Made by a program: the position numbers and the translations under genes. From contig NZ_FNDW01000004.1 of the NCBI RefSeq assembly GCF_900099685.1, positions 62,001 to 126,000 on the forward strand: a stretch of DNA of 64,000 nucleotides, given 5' to 3'. The notes beneath the pieces are model-generated. The model saw only the letters and a list, made by a program, of their open reading frames with translations. It was not told the origin of the DNA and did not search any database. This DNA is from Chryseobacterium taeanense. GTDB lineage: Bacteria; Bacteroidota; Bacteroidia; Flavobacteriales; Weeksellaceae. Positions 43,951-53,076 of the stretch are shown piece by piece. Each line of letters starts with the position of its first letter. Positions within the stretch are counted from its first letter, which is position 1.

Positions 43951-45414
43951 TTATTCCCATATTTCAATCTTAAGCACAGGACTAGCTCCCACATTAATCC
44001 TCATAATCTTCTTCATGAAATTTTCCACTATTGGAACATATTTTTCAATAGTTACAATGGAATCATGAATTGTGAAAATTGGGATTTGAGGATAAGCATG
44101 ACTAATCCTTTTACAGATTTTATCAAGAATTAATTCAGCCTCCAATCTTTGCAATAAAATTGAATAAGCCCTATGATTTCCATGACCAAGCTTTATTAGT
44201 TTAATCATTTCATAAACATTAGGGAAAACATTTGAAAATACTCTTACTTCTGAATTATAAGCCATAGCAGTGTTCGGACTGTAGAGAGTTGCAAAAGTAA
44301 TTTCTTTAACAGTATCTCTAACAGAAGTATTCTGAATGTCTCCATCAAATAATTCATTTTGAACTAATATTTCACCAAATTTTTCATAGAACTCACCATT
44401 TGTTACCATTTCAAGATAATTTATTACATCTTGTTGATTTGTTACCCTTTCAATTTTTTCTACTAACATAATAGGGTAATTTGCTTGGGTTGTTAATCTT
44501 TGATTTAATATCTTATCGTAAATTTTATTTCTATTAAAGTAATTTAATTGGAATAATGGTCTTGCTAAAAAAGGCTGAGAATTTACTATGTCAATTGAGT
44601 GAAGTTTGTTTCCATCATATTTGATGTACTTTCTTAATTCCTTCATTGTTCTTGTAAGATTTGTATGAAGCCTAAAGCCTGTGTTATCTACACCAAAAGA
44701 ATATTCTCCTTGAATAAGTTCCAGTAAAGGAAGTATTCTTGAATTATATGCTTGCTGTGCATGTAAACTACCAGACTCAATTTCTTGCTCTTTTAATTGA
44801 GTAAGAAATATCTGTGCACCTTCCAAATCAACTTGAATTTTGCAGTTGAACCATTTTTTCAAAAAGTGAATTTCTTCAGTTTTCTCAATGTTAACATTAG
44901 AATGATAGCCAGTAATACTTTTTATGAGTGTCCATTTAGTAATTTGAATAGGTATTAATTCAGATTGATACCTACTATTAAATTTCAAACCCATAGATTT
45001 CTTGCCAGGAACATAATGCCTGTTTTCTTCTAAAATACCATTTGAGACTAAATAAGAAATGTAAAGTTTATATTCATGAATTCTTCTCTGCAATATTACT
45101 TTATTTATTGCAGTGAATCCATTTCTGTCAATTAAATCCCAATCCCTCGTGGGAATGGAGGAAATTATATGCATTATATAAACAAAGCAGTCCTTATGGT
45201 AATTGAAATTAGGAGGATTGAAACTTAAAATTCTATCAATATTAACATTTCTGGGAATAAATAATGTTAATGAGCTTCTTCTCTCACAACCTGAATTATT
45301 TAGTGCTACATCTTCACTAAGGTTGTTTAATCTGTTTGAGTGCAGTACTGATGTAGAATGCACTGTATAAGCTGTGTTTATCACTGCCCCTCCAATGAAG
45401 GTCAGCTTTCCCAA
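43951..45414 (-). CDS. Superfamily A polymerase-like protein (TV-Pol-like)
   Basis: 487 residues. Three motifs of family A polymerases occur in order: motif A LHSIDIVNSQP (D275), the O-helix motif B RDTVKEITFATLY (R366, K370, F374, Y378, exactly the R-x3-K-x3-F-x3-Y spacing of Pol I), and motif C FTIHDSI (H450, D451); LLQRLEAELILDKI before motif C resembles the QGTAADII element. There is no 3'-5' or 5'-3' exonuclease domain. This matches the TV-Pol group described in mobile elements and Sputnik-like viruses, proposed to be primase-polymerases. Likely replicates or primes the island. Start is TTG at 45414, uncertain as no nearby ATG exists. Divergent from the ATPase gene. Confidence 0.8.
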   Translation of the reverse strand: MGKLTFIGGAVINTAYTVHSTSVLHSNRLNNLSEDVALNNSGCERRSSLTLFIPRNVNIDRILSFNPPNFNYHKDCFVYIMHIISSIPTRDWDLIDRNGFTAINKVILQRRIHEYKLYISYLVSNGILEENRHYVPGKKSMGLKFNSRYQSELIPIQITKWTLIKSITGYHSNVNIEKTEEIHFLKKWFNCKIQVDLEGAQIFLTQLKEQEIESGSLHAQQAYNSRILPLLELIQGEYSFGVDNTGFRLHTNLTRTMKELRKYIKYDGNKLHSIDIVNSQPFLARPLFQLNYFNRNKIYDKILNQRLTTQANYPIMLVEKIERVTNQQDVINYLEMVTNGEFYEKFGEILVQNELFDGDIQNTSVRDTVKEITFATLYSPNTAMAYNSEVRVFSNVFPNVYEMIKLIKLGHGNHRAYSILLQRLEAELILDKICKRISHAYPQIPIFTIHDSIVTIEKYVPIVENFMKKIMRINVGASPVLKIEIWE

Positions 45415-45541
45415 TGGGTGCTTTAATAAAAAGCAAGTGACTTTAAAAAGCTTGTACTAAACAAACAGATAAATAAAATTACAAAATTTCACAAAAATTG
45501 ATTCACTTTTTTATTAACCTTTTTTAATCTCAAAATTAATT

Positions 45542-46540
45542 ATGCAATTAAAACAATCACAAAGACAACAAGTCAAGTTAAGACTTGGCTTGTCTGGAGC
45601 ATCAGGATTTGGAAAGACCAAATCAGCTTTATTATTAGCCTATGGAATGACACAAGACTGGAGTAAAGTAGCTGTAATAGATACTGAAAACTCTTCAGCT
45701 TCTCTTTATTCTGATTTAGGAAACTACAATGTTCTGGATCTGCAAACTCCATATAGTCCCGAAAGGTATATTCAAGCAATTGAACTATGTGAGAAATCAG
45801 GAATTGAAGTAATCATTATAGATTCAGCTAGTCATGAATGGAATGGAACAGGAGGATGTTTGGAAATTCACGAAAAATTAGGTGGGAGATTTCAAGACTG
45901 GAGTCAAGTCACCCCAAGACATCAAGCTTTCATTAACAAAATCCTACAATCAAGTTGTCATGTCATTACTACTACCAGAAGGAAAATGGATTATTCTTTA
46001 GATATTGGTTCTAATGGTAAGACTAAAGTTGTGAAACATGGAACTAAAGAAATCACCAGAGATGGCTTTGAATATGAGTTAACTATAAATTTTGAGCTTA
46101 TTAATGAGAACCATCTTGCTAAAGCCTCAAAGGACAGAACAGGGCTATTTATGAATAAACCTGAATTTGTTATTACTTCTGAAACTGGAAAGTTAATTTT
46201 GGAATGGTGTAATTCAGGCTCGAAAAACAATTCTTCTGAAAATTTTACACAAAGCTCAGGCGGAAGAAATAATATGCCTAAAATAGACCCTAAAGAAGCA
46301 TTTGAGGGTATTTCTCCTTATGAGAATAATCCAAGTCTAAATCTTTCCCATGTAACAGAGAAAGAAGTATATGAAGCTATTCAAAGCTGTAAATCTGTTA
46401 CAGAGCTTTTAGCATTATACAGACAGTTTCCACAATTTCAGGAAAGCTTAAAGCCTGATTTTGAGGCTAAGAAATCTTTACTAATCAATTTAAATAATCC
46501 AAATAATTTCAGTACAAATGGACACTCAAAATTTCAATAA
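45542..46540 (+). CDS. RecA-like ATPase (Sak4-type)
   Basis: 332 residues. RecA-type core: Walker A GASGFGKT (about 19-26), Walker B VIIIDSASHEW and a final TTRRKMDY segment; the C-terminal ~100 residues are unrelated and low complexity. Resembles Sak4-type single-strand annealing/recombination ATPases of phages and integrative elements, which help replication-linked recombination. It overlaps the next gene by 23 bp and is divergent from the polymerase gene; the three probably form a replication-recombination module. Confidence 0.8.
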   Translation: MQLKQSQRQQVKLRLGLSGASGFGKTKSALLLAYGMTQDWSKVAVIDTENSSASLYSDLGNYNVLDLQTPYSPERYIQAIELCEKSGIEVIIIDSASHEWNGTGGCLEIHEKLGGRFQDWSQVTPRHQAFINKILQSSCHVITTTRRKMDYSLDIGSNGKTKVVKHGTKEITRDGFEYELTINFELINENHLAKASKDRTGLFMNKPEFVITSETGKLILEWCNSGSKNNSSENFTQSSGGRNNMPKIDPKEAFEGISPYENNPSLNLSHVTEKEVYEAIQSCKSVTELLALYRQFPQFQESLKPDFEAKKSLLINLNNPNNFSTNGHSKFQ

Positions 46541-47717
46541 TTCTACTACCATAATAGGGAAAGACCAGGGTTATATTTCTAATATACATCTGGTTCTTCA
46601 GAATGTAAATAAGAATAAAATAGTTAGTGATAATTTCTTTAATGATAATATTGATGAGGTTGAAGTATTTTACCCAAATAAAATGAATGAGGTAATTAAG
46701 CCTGAACCACCAAATCAAGTTCAGGCTTTTTTAATGCCTATTTCTAAAGAACATAATTTTGATGATACCTCTGCTAATCTAGGAAAAGGAGAAGACATTA
46801 AGCACAAGCCTTTTATTGTAGCCAATACATCTGAAGCTACATTGCATCATCTACAGAATGATTGTATTATTCCTGTATTCAGTAAGGATAATGAGAAAAC
46901 TATTGCACATCAAGAATTCATTGAAGTTGTATTAAGTGCTGTTCAGAAAATATTCCCAAATCATAACATTACAAAACCAGAAATAAGAGTATCTCATCAA
47001 ATCAAAGGCAGAATACCTTCAGCTATTCATAAGCCTGTAAAAGAGCTTTTGGAGCATGAAAAAACCATTTATTATGAAAGGATGGCATTCATTATAAAAG
47101 TCCCAACTATTACAGATATTGTGAATGGAAATAAGCTTTGTCTTACTATTGGAGGAGTACGCAGTTATAATTTGGAAAATCTTTACAATAAAAAGTCTTT
47201 GGAAAAGTTCAAACTGTTCATAGGTTTTCAAAATCAAGTCTGTATGAATCTTTGTGTGAGTAGTGATGGCTTTGTTGAAGATATGAGAGTAGGGAGTGCA
47301 AATGATTTGCATTCAAAGGCTTTAGAAGTAATGCAAAATTATAATGCAGAGCTACATCTTATGGAAATGAAAGAATTGACACAGGATTTTCTTTCAGAAC
47401 ATCAGTTTGCTCAGCTCATTGGAAGAGCAAGGCTTTATCAGCACTTGCCTAAGTCTGAGAAACAGAATATTCCTCTACTAAACTTTAATGACAGTCATAT
47501 TAATATGATGGCTAAGGATTATTATGAGGACAAGAATTTCTGTAGAAGTCAGGATGGAAATATTAATCTTTGGGATGTTTACAACCTCTTTACACAAGCT
47601 AATAAAAGTAGTTATATAGATACCTTTCTTGATAGAAATCTGAATGCTTTTGAATTTTCAAAGGGTATTCAGAAAGCACTCAATGGTAGTTCTGATTATC
47701 ATTGGTTTTTGAGTTGA
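46518..47717 (+). CDS. DUF3871 family protein
   Basis: 399 residues. The middle part shows the DUF3871 pattern: PEIRVSHQIKGRIPSAIHKPVKELLEHEKTIYYERMAFIIKVPTI, KLCLTIGGVRSYNLENLYNKKSLEKFKLFIGFQNQVCMNLCVSSDGF, EMKELTQDFLSEHQFAQLIGRARLYQHLP. A family restricted to Bacteroidota mobile elements; role unknown, probably DNA-related given the tight link to the RecA-like gene (overlapping frames). Ends 4 bases before a terminator. Confidence 0.88.
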   Translation: MDTQNFNNSTTIIGKDQGYISNIHLVLQNVNKNKIVSDNFFNDNIDEVEVFYPNKMNEVIKPEPPNQVQAFLMPISKEHNFDDTSANLGKGEDIKHKPFIVANTSEATLHHLQNDCIIPVFSKDNEKTIAHQEFIEVVLSAVQKIFPNHNITKPEIRVSHQIKGRIPSAIHKPVKELLEHEKTIYYERMAFIIKVPTITDIVNGNKLCLTIGGVRSYNLENLYNKKSLEKFKLFIGFQNQVCMNLCVSSDGFVEDMRVGSANDLHSKALEVMQNYNAELHLMEMKELTQDFLSEHQFAQLIGRARLYQHLPKSEKQNIPLLNFNDSHINMMAKDYYEDKNFCRSQDGNINLWDVYNLFTQANKSSYIDTFLDRNLNAFEFSKGIQKALNGSSDYHWFLS

Positions 47718-47721
47718 ATTT

Positions 47722-47746
47722 TCCACCTTGCTTTTGGTAAGGTGGA
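47722..47746. terminator. Bidirectional terminator
   Basis: Stem TCCACCTT / AAGGTGGA with a 9-base loop, in the 36-bp gap between the convergent DUF3871 and nuclease genes. Short T/A runs follow on both sides. Confidence 0.7.
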
Positions 47747-47753
47747 TTTATAT

Positions 47754-49187
47754 TTAGTCCTTTATAAAATATTCTCTCATTATTTCAACAATCTTTTGTG
47801 CTTTAGATTTCTGCGCTCTTGCTATAATTTCATTTTCACTTAAAAAATCTATTTTATATTTTCTTGACTTTTCTTTTCTATCTTGAAGTAAATCTTGAGC
47901 TTCTGTAGTAAAGCCAGAAGTTGACCAAAATTCAAATATGATGTCTTTATCATTTTCAAAGCTCCTAATCCAGTCATATATAACCGGAACTTTTTGGGTT
48001 AGCCACTTATTAGTTTGGTCTAAGTCTACACTTCTTTTGTATGCTTTACATTCGCAAATTGTTAAACTTCCTTGTGAACTTGCGTATACATCAATTTCTC
48101 TTTGAAATCCTGTATAATTTATTTTTCTACCAATGTCAATATTTTGAGATATATTACTATAATAATACCCTACAGCAAGTTCAAATAAATCCCCTTTTAA
48201 GTTATTAGTTTTACCATCCACTAATTTATTTAAATTAATTATTAAATCAATATAAGCCTGAGGGTTTTGCTTTAGAATTGCTCCTGCATTTGCTACAGTA
48301 TTTATTAAAGATCTTAAGAGTTCTTCATATTCTGATCCAAATAACTTATTTACGAAACCAACAATAATTCCATTACTTTTTAAAAGTTTAAAGGCATCCT
48401 GATTAACATTATCTAAAATTAAATAAGGTAAAAAATTATTTTTACTCGTATTTTTGATAACATCAATTTTTGCCAAATATGTGTTAACATCTTCAATGGT
48501 AACTTTATTACCAATAAGAACATCTGTAAGTACAAATGCCGGATGTAAGATATTCTTTGAGAAGCTAGTAATACCACAAACGTAGCTTGGTGCAACGAAT
48601 CCAAACTGAAATTTTGCAAACTCGCTGTGAAATTTGCCACTATTATAAGAAACCAAACCAATACTTTTAGAATAATTATAAAATTGTGAAAGAATAGTTT
48701 CTTTTGCAAGCTCAACGCCTTTATATAATTGAAAATTAGCTTTTTTTGAAGTAATTAAATCATTTAGCATGTAATAATCTCCATCATCGATTATGACTTC
48801 TAAACTCTTTAATTGAGTAATAACATCACTGATATTTCTATGGGATGTAAGGTTTTGTGTTGGACTAAAAGTAAATGATGACAGATGATCCTTTTTAATA
48901 TAACCATAGTGATATTCTATTGCTCTTATAACTGAAAAATACTTTTTAGCATCAGTTTTTAAACATGCCCTTAAATTTTCAAAATATATTTGAGTTTGAA
49001 ATTGTTCATCTAAAAAATAAAAGGCTTGATTATCTTTAAAGAAACCTATTATTTTATTTACTGGAGATTTTAATCTTGAAATCCTTTTTCTAATAGCTTC
49101 TTGTGAAAGACCATCATCTGAAAGCTCTTTTATTAATACTGAAGAAAGAGTAGGTCCATTCTTTTTTAAATACTGTTCAACTGTCAC
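47754..49187 (-). CDS. Winged-helix + PD-(D/E)XK nuclease
   Basis: 477 residues, GTG start. The N-terminal ~60 residues look like a winged helix (LSQEAIRKRISRLKS). The C-terminal third has a nuclease core: FELAVGYYY (E336), FQREIDVYAS (D366) and TICECKAYKRS (E379, K381), the E...D...ExK pattern of restriction-type PD-(D/E)XK folds. Probably a DNA endonuclease in defence. It follows the HEPN gene by 109 bp, so it could be the last gene of the ABC-three-component-type operon or an independent gene. Confidence 0.78.
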   Translation of the reverse strand: MTVEQYLKKNGPTLSSVLIKELSDDGLSQEAIRKRISRLKSPVNKIIGFFKDNQAFYFLDEQFQTQIYFENLRACLKTDAKKYFSVIRAIEYHYGYIKKDHLSSFTFSPTQNLTSHRNISDVITQLKSLEVIIDDGDYYMLNDLITSKKANFQLYKGVELAKETILSQFYNYSKSIGLVSYNSGKFHSEFAKFQFGFVAPSYVCGITSFSKNILHPAFVLTDVLIGNKVTIEDVNTYLAKIDVIKNTSKNNFLPYLILDNVNQDAFKLLKSNGIIVGFVNKLFGSEYEELLRSLINTVANAGAILKQNPQAYIDLIINLNKLVDGKTNNLKGDLFELAVGYYYSNISQNIDIGRKINYTGFQREIDVYASSQGSLTICECKAYKRSVDLDQTNKWLTQKVPVIYDWIRSFENDKDIIFEFWSTSGFTTEAQDLLQDRKEKSRKYKIDFLSENEIIARAQKSKAQKIVEIMREYFIKD

Positions 49188-49296
49188 ACCTCGCTATTTA
49201 TAATAATTACTTATTTTAATCTGTTCTTATTTTTTTATAAAATACTGAAAATCAATTAAAAAGAAAAGTTAATTGTAAAAAGTCTTGTCCAAAATC

Positions 49297-50580
49297 TTAG
49301 TTTAATTGAAAATAATCATAAAATGACTGCTCACAATTTAATGTTGCTGCAATTTGTAATATTTTATTTTTTTTGTTTTCATTTTCATTGAATAATTTTG
49401 TTAAAGAGTCCTGTAACCAATAAGGTCTAATTCCATTTTCTACCATTTTTTTTAAACCCTCAACCATAACCTCATTTATATCTTTATATAAAAATAATAA
49501 AGTTATTAACTCTTCTTTAGAATTTATATAATTATAATCTTTAGTATAAATATTTCCTTCTACGAACATTATTTCATACGCAACATTATTAAAAGTATTA
49601 TTATCAAACATTACTTTTTTTGAGTTATCATCTAAGTTAAGGTTTTGGTAGCCAGTTTGATTAAAATTTTTAAATATATCCTTATAAAATTCTTCAGTTT
49701 CTTGAGCGGGTATTTTATTATTTCTAATAAGAGCTAAAAGTATGTTATATTTTGCATGACCTAACATCCAAACACGTACTTTCCAAATATTTCTTATATC
49801 AACTTGATTATAATTAAGATAATTTATTGATATAGGAAATTCAATAACAAACTTTAAATCATAATTTTGAGCTTGATTTTTAATAAAAAAAACTAGTTCG
49901 TTAATAATTCTCTTATTCTTTATTTCAGATAAAATTCTAAAAAAGACATTTTGTTTATCTTCATCTGGAACATAATATCCAGAACCAATAATTTGAATAT
50001 TGTTTAGGGAAGTAAAAAAATCTTTCAGATCTGAATACTCGACAGCATTTTCAATCTCATTAATTAAAATATCTGGACTTGCATTTATTGAAGTTTTAGT
50101 TCTATCAAAAAAATCACAAAATTTATTAAGTAAATTTTGTTTACTACCTTCTAAGCTTATCTTAGATAAATTAGATTTCAAAAATGACCAAAACATTTCT
50201 GTATGATGAAAATTAATCTCATTATCTTTGAAATGAGCACAATCATTTCTCCTACCTTTCCAATATTTAATTTGTTCTTTAATAGAATCATTAAATTTAA
50301 AAATTGCAGTATTACTTGAGTTCGTTAACTCTGTAAAAACTCTATCCTCCCAAAAATTTTCATCATTTAATGTGCGAATTATCTTATCCCATCTACTATT
50401 ATCAATATGTGCAGGTTTTTTACCTGCAATTATCATTTCTTTAATATAATTCAGAAAGCCTAAATAGGAAAACAGTAAAGAAGCTCTGAAAGCTTCAATT
50501 TTATAGCATTTAATTGCTTCCTCAAATAGCAATTTAGAATCTAAGGAATGTTTAAATTTCTCTCTTATCCAATTTATCAT
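49297..50580 (-). CDS. HEPN-domain protein (putative RNase), fourth gene of the operon
   Basis: 427 residues. The N-terminal helical bundle (about 14-120) contains RRNDCAH, with R111 and H116 in the R-x4-H spacing of HEPN ribonucleases, and helices of matching shape (FEEAIKCYKIEAFRASLLFSYLGFLNYI). The rest is helical and unrecognised. It begins one base after the stop of the DUF3732 ATPase gene, so it is a co-translated unit. HEPN proteins in such settings cleave RNA and cause abortive infection. The assignment rests on the motif and its position; no catalytic proof. Confidence 0.7.
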   Translation of the reverse strand: MINWIREKFKHSLDSKLLFEEAIKCYKIEAFRASLLFSYLGFLNYIKEMIIAGKKPAHIDNSRWDKIIRTLNDENFWEDRVFTELTNSSNTAIFKFNDSIKEQIKYWKGRRNDCAHFKDNEINFHHTEMFWSFLKSNLSKISLEGSKQNLLNKFCDFFDRTKTSINASPDILINEIENAVEYSDLKDFFTSLNNIQIIGSGYYVPDEDKQNVFFRILSEIKNKRIINELVFFIKNQAQNYDLKFVIEFPISINYLNYNQVDIRNIWKVRVWMLGHAKYNILLALIRNNKIPAQETEEFYKDIFKNFNQTGYQNLNLDDNSKKVMFDNNTFNNVAYEIMFVEGNIYTKDYNYINSKEELITLLFLYKDINEVMVEGLKKMVENGIRPYWLQDSLTKLFNENENKKNKILQIAATLNCEQSFYDYFQLN

Positions 50581-50581
50581 T

Positions 50582-52558
50582 TTAATACCAATTTCCAGGA
50601 ATTAATGCATCTTGATCCCATCTTTCTACAAGATGAAACGAATCAGTACTTATATTTTCCCACATTGATGTAGGCACATGTTCTAAAATAATTACTTGTA
50701 TTTTATTATTTGTTCTTTTCATAAATTCATATGTAGTTTCGAATATTTTTTTTGTGTCTTCAATATCTTTTGATTCTTCAGTAAATTCTTTAGGATAATA
50801 TACTTGACTGGGTTGATCAAGAACTAAAAAAGTAGGGACATAGTTAACTTTACCCACTCCTTTAAGCTGATTAAGATATTCATGCAAACCAAATAATGTT
50901 GCTAAATGATATCCCATATAATTGGCACCACTGCCAATCCTTGAAAGAAAATATTTATTTTTAGTTTTTATATCTTCAATCTTAATATTTAAACTTTCTG
51001 TAGGATCAAAATGTACTATTCTGTTATACTTGTCTTCAATAGGTAAGAGTTTTGAGTATTCTGAAATAATATTACTTAATTTTTTAAGAGATGCTTTTTT
51101 ATTAAATTTCTTATACAGACCATCTAACTTTAATTTTTCTGTTGCAATATGTTCTTCTAATTTTTTAATTTCTAAAAAAAGTTCGCTTGAAGGTGATATT
51201 TTATTTAGATTATCAATAACGTGTTCTATCTTTCCCGAAAATTCATAGATTTTTTGAAGTGAATCATTTTCTTCTTTTTCCTTAGATAATAGTAGGTGTA
51301 AGTTCTCATCAATATCTGAAATAGCAATTTCATTTTGGTTAATTTCTAGTTTTAAAACAGCCTTTTCCTTCTCAAAACTAAGTTCATTTGATTTTGCTTT
51401 TTTAAGAACTTCTAAATTCTTTTGCTTTTCTTCATTTAAATAAATTAATTCATTAACAGCCTTTTTTGAATTCTCACCACAAAATGGGCAAGCATCATTT
51501 CCTTTCCTTTGTAAAAACCATTCTATTGGTTGTAATCTTTGTTCCTTCTCTCTTGCTACATCATCTACATAAGAGGCTCTTGAGTTGTCTAGTTGGATTA
51601 TTTTGTTATATTTAAATTTTAAATCTTCCAGTACCCTTACTTTTGAATTTCTATCATTATTAAGCTCAGTTACTTTTTCAGAAAATCTATTTATACTACC
51701 ATTTTTATATAATTCCCCAGAATTTACTCTCTTAACAATGCTGACTAACTCATTTTTAATCTCATCTACAGTGGAGTTTTGAATATTAATATCAGAAATT
51801 GTTAAACCTAAAGAAATAGCCTGTGTGTAGTATTTGTAAACATTTGCTTGCCAATTTTCATACTGAGCTTTGATATGTTCGAAAGTTATTACTTTTCTAT
51901 TCTTTACTCTTTCCAACTCATTTATTTCTCTTTCTAAATCAATTATTTCATATGACTTATATCCTAATATTAATGGGAAAATTGTTTTCAACTTTTGCAA
52001 ATGTTCCCAAGAATCAGTTTTATAGAACATTGTTGTTGGATTTGCAATAATATTTTGGGTCTGAAACTGAAATGCTGCTGTATCTCTAAAGCTTGCAGCA
52101 TGGTCAAAAGAACTTTGATTGTCTCCAGTTTCAATATTTTTAAACCCAGCAATATCATTCATAAAAGATTTAAAGTAAGAAGTATTAATTGAGTAATCTT
52201 CTTTATTTCTTAACCATTTATTACTTCTAAGCTCAATTTTTTTATCACTATTCGATTCTTCTTTGTAGAAGTACATTTTAGATTTATGGTCATCAAAATT
52301 TTCTCTTCCAAAGAAAAAAAACTCATTATTGATTTTTACGTAGATTGCAAAAACTTCTGTAGTGTCTCTAATAAGTCCAATAGGTATGTTGCATTCACCA
52401 CTACCCAAGCAATAATCAATTATATTTATTATTGCTGATTTTCCTTTTTGACTGGTGCCTGTTATAATATTAATTTTTCCCTCTTTAAAAGTTAAAAATC
52501 TAGGTTTTAGATCTTTATTTTTAGGGTATAGAATGATATTAAGTATTTGAAAATTCAT
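50582..52558 (-). CDS. DUF3732-type SMC-like ABC ATPase (ABC-3C component)
   Basis: 658 residues. N-terminal Walker A in INIITGTSQKGKSAIINIIDYCLG (about 31-53), long coiled-coil arms (about 205-345 and 370-510) meeting at a CPFC zinc-hook-like turn (C357, C360), and a C-terminal half with SRIGSGANYMGYHLATLFGLHEYL and FLVLDQPSQVYYP (Walker B). The DUF3732 type is the ATPase of ABC-three-component conflict systems. Start overlaps the middle-component stop as TAATG (52556-52560). Confidence 0.88.
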   Translation of the reverse strand: MNFQILNIILYPKNKDLKPRFLTFKEGKINIITGTSQKGKSAIINIIDYCLGSGECNIPIGLIRDTTEVFAIYVKINNEFFFFGRENFDDHKSKMYFYKEESNSDKKIELRSNKWLRNKEDYSINTSYFKSFMNDIAGFKNIETGDNQSSFDHAASFRDTAAFQFQTQNIIANPTTMFYKTDSWEHLQKLKTIFPLILGYKSYEIIDLEREINELERVKNRKVITFEHIKAQYENWQANVYKYYTQAISLGLTISDINIQNSTVDEIKNELVSIVKRVNSGELYKNGSINRFSEKVTELNNDRNSKVRVLEDLKFKYNKIIQLDNSRASYVDDVAREKEQRLQPIEWFLQRKGNDACPFCGENSKKAVNELIYLNEEKQKNLEVLKKAKSNELSFEKEKAVLKLEINQNEIAISDIDENLHLLLSKEKEENDSLQKIYEFSGKIEHVIDNLNKISPSSELFLEIKKLEEHIATEKLKLDGLYKKFNKKASLKKLSNIISEYSKLLPIEDKYNRIVHFDPTESLNIKIEDIKTKNKYFLSRIGSGANYMGYHLATLFGLHEYLNQLKGVGKVNYVPTFLVLDQPSQVYYPKEFTEESKDIEDTKKIFETTYEFMKRTNNKIQVIILEHVPTSMWENISTDSFHLVERWDQDALIPGNWY

Positions 52559-53076
52559 TAAAATCTTATATTTAATTCTAATTGTATGTTTTTATCATCA
52601 GTTTTTGCAAACATATTACCCAGCCTCCTTGCTGTATCTTGTATATTTTTGATTGTATTTTCTCTACCAGAAAATGAGGGTATAGAAATTTTATTTCTTA
52701 GGTCTTCAGGTTTAATAGTGATTTCATTATTCTCATTAATTGATAATAATTCTCTATTGAATGCAAGGTTTAAGGCATCAAATGTTTGAGGAGACATTTT
52801 ATTTGCTCTTTCTTGTAACCCTAAAAGAATAGATTTATTTTTTATTAGAACAGTATATAATTCTGTTGATGACTTAAATGTTCTCATAGTATCTTGATGG
52901 TATACTATTGGTAAAACATAGAATAAATATTCAAGTTTGGGGAAATTATTCTTATTCTTTTTATTTACAGCTAAAACACAATAACCTTGTACAAAACTAT
53001 AGCATGCCAAAGCTCCTATTCCAACATTTTGGATAATATCGTAAAGGTTAAATTCTTGTTTAAGATTTTTTATCAT
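52558..53076 (-). CDS. Middle component of the ABC-three-component-type system
   Basis: 172 residues, all-alpha, no signal peptide. Small proteins of this length lie before the DUF3732 ATPase in ABC-3C systems (middle component, DUF6521-like); the match here is by size, position and helix-rich sequence (YSFVQGYCVLAVNK, LEYLFYVLPIVYHQDTMRTFK, ENTIKNIQDTARRLGNMFAK). Its start overlaps the preceding gene by 17 bp and its stop overlaps the ATPase start by one base. Adaptor role proposed for the family. Confidence 0.72.
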   Translation of the reverse strand: MIKNLKQEFNLYDIIQNVGIGALACYSFVQGYCVLAVNKKNKNNFPKLEYLFYVLPIVYHQDTMRTFKSSTELYTVLIKNKSILLGLQERANKMSPQTFDALNLAFNRELLSINENNEITIKPEDLRNKISIPSFSGRENTIKNIQDTARRLGNMFAKTDDKNIQLELNIRF

